A stretch of 12,423 bases of DNA from DASQLQ01 sp035629935. Its GTDB lineage: Bacteria > Actinomycetota > CADDZG01 > WHSQ01. Below, in pieces: positions 1 through 6,496 of the stretch. The position numbers and the translations under genes were made by a program. The notes under the pieces are model-generated. The model did no database searches, was not told where the DNA came from, and saw only the letters and a program-made list of their open reading frames with translations. Position 1 is the first letter of the stretch. Every line of letters starts with the position of its first letter. The stretch lies in NCBI GenBank assembly GCA_035629935.1, contig DASQLQ010000090.1:1-12423 (forward strand). The letters run 5' to 3'.

Positions 1-1
1 G

Positions 2-166
2 GTCGGCAACATCCCGTGGGGTGACCTGTGGGTGTACGCGGTCGGACCGATAATCGGGGCATCGGCCGCGGCGCTCGTGTACGAGAGCCTTACCGGGCTC
101 GAACGCGCTACGCCTGAACCGGCCCCCGGAGCTGCAACCGGCGAAGGAGCCGACGACGTTCTGTAA
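2..166 (+). CDS. Aquaporin / MIP-family channel, C-terminal end (partial)
   Basis: This is the last 54 residues of a gene that begins before the window; it ends at TAA 164-166. The visible part holds a hydrophobic segment with the pattern W-x-DLWVY-x-VGPIIGA-x-AAALVY, which is the usual last transmembrane helix of MIP-family water/glycerol channels (known of the family). A short hydrophilic Ala/Pro/Glu-rich tail follows and would lie in the cytoplasm. The two NPA motifs and the selectivity residues that would tell a water channel from a glycerol facilitator lie outside the window, so substrate cannot be assigned. It converges on the PfpI-like gene, with a hairpin terminator in the gap. Identification rests on one helix, but the pattern is distinctive. 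Confidence 0.8.
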   Translation, partial: VGNIPWGDLWVYAVGPIIGASAAALVYESLTGLERATPEPAPGAATGEGADDVL

Positions 167-215
167 GCCGTTCTGAGCAGAGAATCGCTCACCCGCTAGC
201 GCGGCTCCAGTGCAA

Positions 216-257
216 CAGAAATGGGGGACCTCCTCGGAGGTCCCCCAAACCTTTTCT
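216..257. terminator. Bidirectional rho-independent-type terminator
   Basis: The arms GGGGGACCTCC (223-233) and GGAGGTCCCCC (236-246) are perfect inverted repeats. Allowing a minimal loop they form a GC-rich stem of 10 pairs closed by a 4-nt CTCG loop. A T-rich stretch (cttttct, 251-257) follows on the plus strand. The left flank (cagaaa, 216-221) gives a weaker T-rich tail on the minus strand. It sits between two convergent genes (aquaporin and PfpI-like), as expected for a shared terminator. Confidence 0.85.
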
Positions 258-301
258 GCCGCACTTCCGCGGCGCTATCGCGTTGCGATTCTTGCTCAGA
301 A

Positions 302-829
302 CTAAGAGCTGGGGCTCTGTTCTATCTGGGCGAGTAAGGCTTTGCTGAACGCTTCCAGGTCATCTGGTTTGCGGGACGTGATGAGGTTTCCGTCCTCGGC
401 CACCTCTTGATCCACCCAGTTCGCTCCCGCATTGATCAGGTCAGTCTTGATCGACGGCCACGAGGTCACCGTCTTGCCTTTGATGATGTCTGCTTCGGCC
501 AACATCCAGCCCGCATGACAGATCGCCGCAACAGGCTTGGATGCCTCGAAGATGCCCTTCGTGATCGCGACCATTCCGCGGTTCGACCTGATCTTGTCGG
601 GCGAGTAACCGCCGGGGATGACCAATGCGTCGAACTCCTCCGGAGTGACTTCGTCGATCGACTTCTCGGTCGTGATCTTCACTTCGCCCTTCTTGCCCAT
701 GAGCTCCTTGCCTGCCTCGAGGCCGATGATGACGGGCTCATGCCCGGCCTCCTTTGCTCGCTCGTAAGGAACCTTGAACTCGGAATCCTCGAACATCTCA
801 TCGATGATGAAAGCGATCTTCGCCATCAT
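302..829 (-). CDS. DJ-1/PfpI family protein (class I glutamine amidotransferase-like)
   Basis: This 175-residue single-domain protein has the size typical of the DJ-1/PfpI family. The nucleophile elbow is visible as AICHAGWML at 102-110, with Cys104 and His105. The conserved acidic region near the N-terminus is FEDSEF (13-18), whose Glu17 normally sits beside the cysteine. An IPGGYSPD segment (71-78) precedes the elbow. Family members are described as stress proteins, proteases, glyoxalases or deglycases, and sequence alone does not decide between these. There is no signal peptide, so it is probably cytoplasmic. A strong Shine-Dalgarno, AGGAGGTGA, precedes two tandem ATG codons. Spacing from GGAGG is 6 nt to the first (829) and 9 nt to the second (826), so either may be used. 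It is divergent from the LigD-type gene and ends toward the hairpin terminator. Confidence 0.92.
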   Translation of the reverse strand: MMAKIAFIIDEMFEDSEFKVPYERAKEAGHEPVIIGLEAGKELMGKKGEVKITTEKSIDEVTPEEFDALVIPGGYSPDKIRSNRGMVAITKGIFEASKPVAAICHAGWMLAEADIIKGKTVTSWPSIKTDLINAGANWVDQEVAEDGNLITSRKPDDLEAFSKALLAQIEQSPSS

Positions 830-833
830 GGTT

Positions 834-840
834 CACCTCC
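834..840 (-). promoter_or_regulatory. Strong Shine-Dalgarno of the PfpI-like gene
   Basis: Read on the minus strand the bases are GGAGGTG within CCAGGAGGTGAACC, directly ahead of ATGATG. This is the best ribosome binding site in the window and fixes the start to 829 or 826. The stretch 830-884 between this gene and the LigD-type gene must hold both promoters, but I see no convincing -35/-10 pair there. Confidence 0.8.
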
Positions 841-884
841 TGGGTCTTCCCGCTAGTCAGTGGGGTGTGTGGTTTCCTACCCTC

Positions 885-1877
885 GTGACCACCCCCACAA
901 CCCTGGCCTTCCCTCTCGAACTGCCGACTGAGAAGCGCGGAGAACACTGGTACGCGCGCGCCGGAGAACGTGAGTTGAGGCTCTCCAACCTCGACAAGTT
1001 GTACTGGCCGAAGGAGGGCTACACCAAGGGAGACCTGCTCACCTACTACTTCAACATCTCGACCACGATGCTTCCTCATCTGCAAGAGCGCCCGCTGACA
1101 CTGAAGCGCATGCCCAACGGAGTCGAGGGTGACTTCTTCTACGAGAAGAACGCACCGAAGCACACCCCGAAGTGGGTTCATCGCATCCCGATCAATGCCG
1201 ACAGAGGCGGGAAGATCATCAACTTCGTGAGTGTTTGCGATGTCGCGGAGATGCTCTGGGTCGCAAGCCTCGGTTGCATCGAGTTCCACCCACTGCATTC
1301 ACGCGGCCGGGACCAGACGCATCCGTCATATGCGTTCTTCGATCTGGACCCGATGGACGGAGCGACGTGGGAAGACGTTCAGCACGCCGCCTCGTTGGTC
1401 AAGGTAGTGCTCGATCGGTTCGGTATCGAAAGCTACCCGAAGACCTCGGGCGCGACGGGGATGCAGATCATGATCCCCACAGGGGGCAAATACGACTACG
1501 ACCAGATACGGGGGTTCGTCGGCACCGTCTCCGACATCGTGCACGCGGCCGATCCCGAGACCACGACCGTCGAATGGGAGATCAAGAAACGCGGACCGAA
1601 GGTGTTCCTCGATGTGAACATGAATCGTGAAGGCGCCAACATCGCCTGCGCCTACTCGGTCCGGCCCGAACCTGGTGGGACGGTGAGCACGCCCTTCAAC
1701 TGGGACGAGCTGGAGGACATCCATCCATCCGACTGGAACATGGAGTCGATCTTCGAACGCGTCGCTGAGGTCGGGGATCCGTTCCTCCCCGTTGCGGAGG
1801 GTCCGTGGCAGGACCTCGATGCCGCCATGAAAGAGCTAGAGGCGAAGCCGCGCAAGGCCCAGCGCATCCCTCGCTAA
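885..1877 (+). CDS. ligD: Free-standing LigD-type DNA polymerase/primase domain (PolDom)
   Basis: This 330-residue protein matches the archaeo-eukaryotic primase-type polymerase domain of bacterial LigD, which fills and extends ends during non-homologous end joining. Visible landmarks are LDKLYWP (36-42), the FFYEKNAPKH segment (84-93), and the metal-binding pair FFDLDP (151-156; Asp153 and Asp155). These are followed by SGATGMQIMIP (188-198), the third aspartate in FLDVN (Asp243), and AYSVRP (256-261). The ligase and phosphoesterase domains of full LigD are absent, and the length fits a lone PolDom as found in many actinobacteria. The GTG at 885 is chosen because an ATG at 774 would run 56 nt into the divergent PfpI-like gene and add residues unlike the family. 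A GTG at 867 is also possible, and no clear Shine-Dalgarno decides. The gene ends with a double stop, TAATAG. The symbol denotes only the LigD polymerase-domain family. Confidence 0.9.
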   Translation: MTTPTTLAFPLELPTEKRGEHWYARAGERELRLSNLDKLYWPKEGYTKGDLLTYYFNISTTMLPHLQERPLTLKRMPNGVEGDFFYEKNAPKHTPKWVHRIPINADRGGKIINFVSVCDVAEMLWVASLGCIEFHPLHSRGRDQTHPSYAFFDLDPMDGATWEDVQHAASLVKVVLDRFGIESYPKTSGATGMQIMIPTGGKYDYDQIRGFVGTVSDIVHAADPETTTVEWEIKKRGPKVFLDVNMNREGANIACAYSVRPEPGGTVSTPFNWDELEDIHPSDWNMESIFERVAEVGDPFLPVAEGPWQDLDAAMKELEAKPRKAQRIPR

Positions 1878-1882
1878 TAGCG

Positions 1883-3415
1883 CTACAGCTTCAGGTGCCG
1901 GCCGGGCGGTCGCCGATGTTGCTCGATCGTGTGAGCACCCAACACGCCCGCCAGGCTCAGCAAGGGCATAGCAGGAAGGAGATACCGGTAATCGAAGACG
2001 GCCGTCGCGGCCGGAACGAAAAGTAGAGCGAAGCCCGTAGCGGTGAACAGGAATGCTTCCGGCCGGACGGACCGGCGACGACCCGGTACGGGTCTCAGAA
2101 CAACACCAGCGCAGCCGAGCAGTGTGGCCAACGCGAGGAGTGGGCCGTGTGTGTAGACGATGTCTTGGTAACCGTCGAGGAACCTGGCGAAGGGCCCGAC
2201 GATCTCGAACTTCGGCGGAGGCTCGTCTCCCCACAGTCCGGTCGGCTCGGGCGAACCGCGATAGTCACGGATCACCTTCGGCAGATTGTCCCCGGTTGCC
2301 TTCAAAGCATTGAGGGTGGCTACGTCGTCGGGGCCGAGATCGGGTGTGTCGGCGAACTCCCACTGTTCCTGCTGGGCATCTCGTTCCCCCTCCCACCGTC
2401 CGGGGGCGAAGTAATGCAGCAGGTCCCCACCGACCACGCGCGCGTAATCGAATGGTTGGGCGATGACTATCCGCCGCGAGAAGTCACTGAGCACGTCGTC
2501 TAGCTCCTTCCCGCGTGGAGGCTCGAAATCCCTGAGAGGTGAGAGTGGGTGCAGGATCCTCCATACGTAGAACTCGGTTCCCGGCCGATCGGACGGCTGT
2601 CGTACATCACAAAGGACCCGCTGGTACTCGGGCAGGCTTTCCGTGCGGCAATCGGCGAATGGCGATACCCGGCCGAAGAAGATCAATGAGCCGCGGCTCG
2701 TGAGGGCGAAGTCTCCCCACACCAGATAGAACCAGGTCGCATAACTCAGGAGTGGGATCAGGGCCGCGCCGAGACACGCCGCGATCGGCTTCAGCCCCAC
2801 TCTCTTCCACAAGAGGTAGAGGATCACCGGGCCCAGAAGCACCACTCCCGTCACGCGGGTGATCCCCGACAGCCCAAGGAGGAAACCGGCCAACACCAAA
2901 GCGCGGGGGGATGGGGTCCGCGGTGCAGCGATCAAGAACAAGGCGCCGAGGACGAGGACCTGGAAGAGCGTCTCGGAAAGCACGTAGTGCTCGATGTTGA
3001 GTTGGTACGCGTCGAGGAACAAAGGAGCGGATCCCACCGCGGAACCAAATGGACCCACGCCGAGTTTCTTGAGCAGTGCATAAACCCCGATGGCCATGGC
3101 CAACCCGGCGATGTGCTGGACCACGACCACCGGTAAAAGACTGTGGAATGGGTATACGAGTCTGAGTAGCAACGGATACAGGCTCGGCCGAGGGGGCGAC
3201 GGTTCGAGGTCATCGGCCACCCTGAGATATCCGTAGGCATCGGCATGGAGGAGCAGCGCCGGTTGGAACGCGACCATCGTGACCACGCGCATCGCCACTC
3301 CGACGACGATGAGCACCGTGAGATGAGGATGGATGCGAACCATCAACAACAACCAGGCCCCTAGGCTGATCCTTTGGCGTACGGGACCGGAAGCGATCCG
3401 AGCGTCAGCTCTCAC
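1883..3415 (-). CDS. GT-C fold multi-spanning membrane glycosyltransferase (PMT/ArnT-like)
   Basis: This 510-residue integral membrane protein has several hydrophobic segments in the first 235 residues (about 31-50, 92-113, 145-165, 172-202, 209-233). A hydrophilic stretch of about 185 residues follows (236-420), then three C-terminal helices (about 424-441, 453-472, 478-495). HADAYGYL (57-64) puts an aspartate in the first outer loop, where GT-C enzymes keep their catalytic acid, and DYRYLLPAMPLL (475-486) resembles the ArnT/PMT C-terminal helix. These enzymes move a sugar from a polyprenyl-phosphate donor to lipid, protein or glycan outside the membrane; substrate here is unknown. The start is GTG, preceded by AAGGAGG with 12 nt spacing. 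It diverges from a GT2 gene likely to make lipid-linked sugar and converges on the LigD-type gene with a 5-nt gap. Confidence 0.8.
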   Translation of the reverse strand: MRADARIASGPVRQRISLGAWLLLMVRIHPHLTVLIVVGVAMRVVTMVAFQPALLLHADAYGYLRVADDLEPSPPRPSLYPLLLRLVYPFHSLLPVVVVQHIAGLAMAIGVYALLKKLGVGPFGSAVGSAPLFLDAYQLNIEHYVLSETLFQVLVLGALFLIAAPRTPSPRALVLAGFLLGLSGITRVTGVVLLGPVILYLLWKRVGLKPIAACLGAALIPLLSYATWFYLVWGDFALTSRGSLIFFGRVSPFADCRTESLPEYQRVLCDVRQPSDRPGTEFYVWRILHPLSPLRDFEPPRGKELDDVLSDFSRRIVIAQPFDYARVVGGDLLHYFAPGRWEGERDAQQEQWEFADTPDLGPDDVATLNALKATGDNLPKVIRDYRGSPEPTGLWGDEPPPKFEIVGPFARFLDGYQDIVYTHGPLLALATLLGCAGVVLRPVPGRRRSVRPEAFLFTATGFALLFVPAATAVFDYRYLLPAMPLLSLAGVLGAHTIEQHRRPPGRHLKL

Positions 3416-3427
3416 CGGGCTAACGCC

Positions 3428-3434
3428 CCTCCTT
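3428..3434 (-). promoter_or_regulatory. Shine-Dalgarno supporting the GTG start at 3415
   Basis: The minus strand reads AAGGAGG, with 12 nt from GGAGG to the GTG. The spacing is longer than ideal, but no competing in-frame start with a better site is visible, so it supports the GTG. Confidence 0.5.
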
Positions 3435-3472
3435 GCGGTGGTTCAGACCGTCTGTCTATGGAGGCGAGCCTA

Positions 3473-4777
3473 ATGGCGTCCGCCGATAAAGGAACAATTC
3501 GGGACGCGGGAACCGGAGTAAGGCCCGCCTATAATCCCGAGGTCATGTCGCTCGTACACCCTTTGTCCGTCGATCTCCCGATCGATATCTCCGTTGTGCT
3601 GCCCTGCCTCAATGAGGAAGCAGCCATCGCGGGCGTTATCGAGGAGGCTTGGTTGGGCATCGGGACTACCGGCCTCCGCGGCGAAGTGATCGTCGTCGAC
3701 AACGGGTCGACCGACAGCTCGGTGGTGATCGCGGAGGAACGAGGTGCTCGGGTCATCCATGAGCCACGGCGCGGGTACGGAAGCGCATACCTTGCCGGAT
3801 TGGCCCAGGCCCGGGGCGAATTCATCGTGATGGCCGACAGCGACGGGACCTACGACTTGACCAAGATGAAGCCCTTCATCGAGTCACTCAAGCAGGGCAA
3901 CGATCTAGTTCTGGGGTCCAGGTTCCGCGGCAAGATCCATCACGGGGCGATGCCATGGGCACATCGCTGGATCGGGAACCCGGTGCTGACGGCGTTACTA
4001 AATCTCCTCTTTGGCGTACGTGTATCTGATGCTCACTGTGGTCTGCGATGCCTTCGTAAATCGGCGCTTCCTCGACTCAATCTCCAAGCCATCGGCATGG
4101 AGTTTGCTTCCGAGATGATCCTCAAGGCGCGGCGCCGCGGGCTGAAGATCGACGAAGTCCCGATCGAGTACCGGCTGCGAGCCGGCGAATCGAAGTTGAG
4201 CAGCCTGCGGGATGGCTGGCGCCACCTGCGGCTGATGCTGGTCTACAGCTCGACGTTCCTCTTCTTGATGCCGGGACTGATCCTTACGCTGCTCGGTCTT
4301 GCAGCACTTCTGCCGTTGGCCGCCGGACCGATCACGGTTTTCGGTCGCGAATGGGGGATCGTCACGATGGTGGTAGGTGCCGCTGCAACTCTCGTCGGCT
4401 CTCAGATCATGCAACTCGGAGTCTTCGCTCGCAGCTACGGCGTTCTCTACCTCGGTGAGCACGAGCCCCTCCTCGAGCGCCTGTGGCCGCGTGTTCGACT
4501 CGAGCACGGCCTGTTGCTGGGGGCCGGACTCTTCGCCGTTGGATTAGGGCTATTGATCTCGCTGGGACTCGGGGCGTCATCCAGCGCATCGGTGATCTCT
4601 AGAGACAGCCACACCGGCCTCCTCGGCCTGACGCTAGTCGGTCTTGGGGTGCAGACCGCGTTCGGATCGTTCTTCCTCAGCATCCTCGGCCTCCGTAAGC
4701 ACCTGCTTCTCAAGCGAACCGCCGCGGAAACCACATCCGCTTCCGACGAGGAATTGGTCAGCGCGACTTCTCAATGA
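3473..4777 (+). CDS. GT2 family glycosyltransferase with C-terminal membrane helices (polyprenyl-phosphate sugar synthase-like)
   Basis: This 434-residue protein has a GT-A domain of the dolichyl-phosphate-mannose/glucose synthase type. Landmarks are VVLPCLNE (41-48), VDNGSTD (75-81), the metal-binding ADSDGTYD (121-128), DAHCGLRCLRK (186-196) and VPIEYRLRAGESKL (229-242). About four C-terminal transmembrane helices follow (roughly 259-281, 296-318, 346-367, 383-405). Such enzymes transfer a sugar from a nucleotide donor to polyprenyl phosphate on the cytoplasmic face; the sugar cannot be read. The ATG at 3473 is chosen because GGAGG lies 8 nt upstream. An ATG at 3545 (residue 25) is a real alternative: a perfect TATAAT lies 9 nt before it, and the 24 residues in question have weaker GC-third-position bias than the codons after them. 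The stop overlaps the next gene as ATGA, so translation is probably coupled. Confidence 0.88.
   Translation: MASADKGTIRDAGTGVRPAYNPEVMSLVHPLSVDLPIDISVVLPCLNEEAAIAGVIEEAWLGIGTTGLRGEVIVVDNGSTDSSVVIAEERGARVIHEPRRGYGSAYLAGLAQARGEFIVMADSDGTYDLTKMKPFIESLKQGNDLVLGSRFRGKIHHGAMPWAHRWIGNPVLTALLNLLFGVRVSDAHCGLRCLRKSALPRLNLQAIGMEFASEMILKARRRGLKIDEVPIEYRLRAGESKLSSLRDGWRHLRLMLVYSSTFLFLMPGLILTLLGLAALLPLAAGPITVFGREWGIVTMVVGAAATLVGSQIMQLGVFARSYGVLYLGEHEPLLERLWPRVRLEHGLLLGAGLFAVGLGLLISLGLGASSSASVISRDSHTGLLGLTLVGLGVQTAFGSFFLSILGLRKHLLLKRTAAETTSASDEELVSATSQ
3530..3535 (+). promoter_or_regulatory. TATAAT -10 box, possible leaderless promoter for the GT2 gene
   Basis: A consensus TATAAT stands out in GC-rich sequence and is followed after 9 nt by ATG 3545, in frame with the GT2 gene. 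No recognisable TTGACA lies 16-18 nt upstream and there is no extended -10 TG. If used, the transcript would start at or within a few bases of the ATG and the protein would lose the 24 N-terminal residues annotated here. Confidence 0.45.
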
Positions 4778-5520
4778 CCGATCAAGAATCAGGCACGGTC
4801 GGCCGAAGTGCCGGGCTCGGCCTCGAGATCCAACAGCGGTTGGAGCAGGTCGATCGTTACAACGAATGGATCGTCGAGCAGTTCCGTCCCTTCATCGGCG
4901 ATCGGATCGTGGACGTGGGCTGTGCGATAGGGAACATAACCAAGCAATTCATCGATCGCGAGCTCGTCATTGGGATAGATGTCGCCCGGGAATTCATCGA
5001 CGAGATGCGGGCTCGGTTCGGGGACAGACCCAACTTCCGAGCCGAATTGATCGACATCGCCGACCCCAAGATCATGGAACTTGCCGACGAGAAGATCGAC
5101 ACGATCGTTTGTGCCAACGTCCTAGAACACATCGAGGACGATGGCCGCGCTCTGACCCACATACAAGAGATCCTGGTCCCGGGAGGCCGACTCCTACTGC
5201 TGGTGCCTGCCTTCCGCTTCCTCTTCGGGACGATGGATGTCGCGGACGATCACTTCCGGAGGTACACGAAACCTCTGGTGCAAGCAAGGTTGCAGCGTGC
5301 CGGATTCGAGATCGAACGCCTCTATTACATGAACATGGTTGGCACGCTGGGTTGGTTCGTCAACGGCCGGATCTTGAAGCGTCAGATCGTGTCCAACTCT
5401 CAATATTCGCTGTACAACAAGATCGTTCCGGTGCTGGCGAAGATCGAGAACCGGGTGCGACCTCCTTTCGGCCTGTCGGTGATAGCAGTCGCACGGAAAC
5501 CAGCCGAGGTCACGTCCTGA
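4774..5520 (+). CDS. Class I SAM-dependent methyltransferase (type 11/23)
   Basis: This 248-residue soluble protein has a Rossmann-type methyltransferase core. Landmarks are motif I VDVGCAIGN (46-54), the acidic end of strand 2 in GIDV (Asp69), ANVLEHIEDD (114-123), and LVPGGRLLLLVP (134-145). A later DDHFRRYTK segment (158-166) is often seen in methyltransferases of glycan clusters. Motif I carries Ala51 where D-x-G-x-G-x-G expects the middle glycine. The ATG overlaps the GT2 stop (ATGA, 4 bp) and no Shine-Dalgarno is visible, so it is probably translated by coupling. The acceptor is unknown; its place between two GT2 genes suggests a sugar or lipid-linked glycan. It is about 46% identical, without gaps, over about 230 residues to the methyltransferase at 10067-10840. 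Confidence 0.87.
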   Translation: MTDQESGTVGRSAGLGLEIQQRLEQVDRYNEWIVEQFRPFIGDRIVDVGCAIGNITKQFIDRELVIGIDVAREFIDEMRARFGDRPNFRAELIDIADPKIMELADEKIDTIVCANVLEHIEDDGRALTHIQEILVPGGRLLLLVPAFRFLFGTMDVADDHFRRYTKPLVQARLQRAGFEIERLYYMNMVGTLGWFVNGRILKRQIVSNSQYSLYNKIVPVLAKIENRVRPPFGLSVIAVARKPAEVTS

Positions 5521-5565
5521 GCCGGCCGAACAGTAGATTTGGCGCTCAAGGGCAGAGGAGGATCG

Positions 5566-6471
5566 ATGGCTGAGGCGGAGGAACTGGACGTTTCTGTCGT
5601 CCTGCCCGTGTTCAACGAGAAAGGCCACATCCGGGCAGAGATCGAACGCATCCAAGCGGCCCTCGACTCCTCCCACTACTCCTACGAGATCATCGTGGTC
5701 GACGACGGCTCGACCGATGGGTCACTCGAGGAGGTCAGATCGATCGAGGGGATCAGACTGATCGAGCTGGGCCGGAACCGAGGGACCGGGTTCGCTCGCA
5801 GAGTCGGGACACGTTCGGCGCTCGGAGAGGTCGTCGTGTGGACGGATGTCGACATGACCTATCCCAACACCGAGATCCCTGCCTTGGTCAAGGAGTTGGA
5901 GGGATGCGACCAGATCGTCGGGGCGCGGACGTCCGAACAGGGAACCGCCCGTCTCTTGCGAGTACCAACGAAATGGTTCATCCGGAGGTTGGCGGAATAC
6001 CTGGTCGAGGAACCCATCCCCGATCTGAACTCCGGCTTCAGAGCCTTCCGGAAAGTGATCGCAGCGCAGTTCCTCCATCTATTGCCGCATGGTTTCTCGT
6101 GCGTGAGCACGATGACGATGTGTTTCCTGACGAACGGCTATTCGATCAAATATGTACCGATCGAGTACGCCCCTCGAGCCGGTGAGTCGAAGTTCCATTG
6201 GTGGAAGGACACGAAGCGGTACCTGACACAAGTGATCAGGATGGTGCTCACGTTCAACCCCCTGCGAGTCTTCCTTCCGGTGGGGACATTGATGATCCTC
6301 GTTGCGTTCACGAAACTGGGCTACGACCTGATCACGAAGGATCTCTACGTAACCACGAACACCCTCCTGATGATCTTCGCCGCCTTCCAGGTCCTTGTGA
6401 TCGGCCTACTGGCCGATCTCATCGTTCGGGTGAGCAGGCCGCGCGACAACATCGACCCGGCATCCTTCTGA
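5566..6471 (+). CDS. GT2 family glycosyltransferase with two C-terminal helices (GtrB/DPM1-like)
   Basis: This 301-residue protein has a GT-A domain: VSVVLPVFNE (9-18), VVDDGSTDGS (44-53), the metal-binding TDVDMTYP (93-100), DLNSGFRAFRK (153-163) and VPIEYAPRAGESKF (197-210). Two hydrophobic helices follow (about 233-252 and 264-286). That arrangement is typical of enzymes that put a sugar on undecaprenyl/polyprenyl phosphate at the cytoplasmic face. It is distantly related to the first GT2 in the locus but shorter, and is probably not redundant. The ATG is fixed by AGGAGG 4 nt upstream. The 45-nt gap after the methyltransferase contains TAGATT (5534-5539), too weak to call a promoter. The GT-C-type gene that follows is a plausible user of its product (inference). 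Confidence 0.9.
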   Translation: MAEAEELDVSVVLPVFNEKGHIRAEIERIQAALDSSHYSYEIIVVDDGSTDGSLEEVRSIEGIRLIELGRNRGTGFARRVGTRSALGEVVVWTDVDMTYPNTEIPALVKELEGCDQIVGARTSEQGTARLLRVPTKWFIRRLAEYLVEEPIPDLNSGFRAFRKVIAAQFLHLLPHGFSCVSTMTMCFLTNGYSIKYVPIEYAPRAGESKFHWWKDTKRYLTQVIRMVLTFNPLRVFLPVGTLMILVAFTKLGYDLITKDLYVTTNTLLMIFAAFQVLVIGLLADLIVRVSRPRDNIDPASF

Positions 6472-6496
6472 TCTCCTCGCCTCGGGAGCCGGTGGA

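Noticed and set aside
407..856. 149-codon plus-strand frame opposite the PfpI-like gene
   Set aside because: It is exactly antisense to a gene with clear family motifs, and its Arg/Asp/His-rich translation has no recognisable pattern; it is a by-product of high GC and codon bias.
774..884. N-terminal extension of the LigD-type gene from ATG 774
   Set aside because: It would lie partly over the start of the divergent PfpI-like gene and its strong Shine-Dalgarno, and the added residues do not resemble the start of PolDom proteins; GTG 885 fits better.
3467..3497. Minus-strand TTGTTC-N19-TAGGCT as promoter of the GT-C gene at 3415
   Set aside because: Both hexamers are weak and the 19-nt spacer is long; not enough to call a promoter.
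5534..5539. TAGATT as an internal promoter ahead of the second GT2 gene
   Set aside because: No -35 element at a usable distance and the gene has a good Shine-Dalgarno within an evident operon; the match is expected by chance.
4644..5573. 309-codon plus-strand frame running across the end of the first GT2 gene and the methyltransferase
   Set aside because: The translation is dominated by Arg, Ser and Pro with no motif, and it lies in another frame over two well-supported genes.
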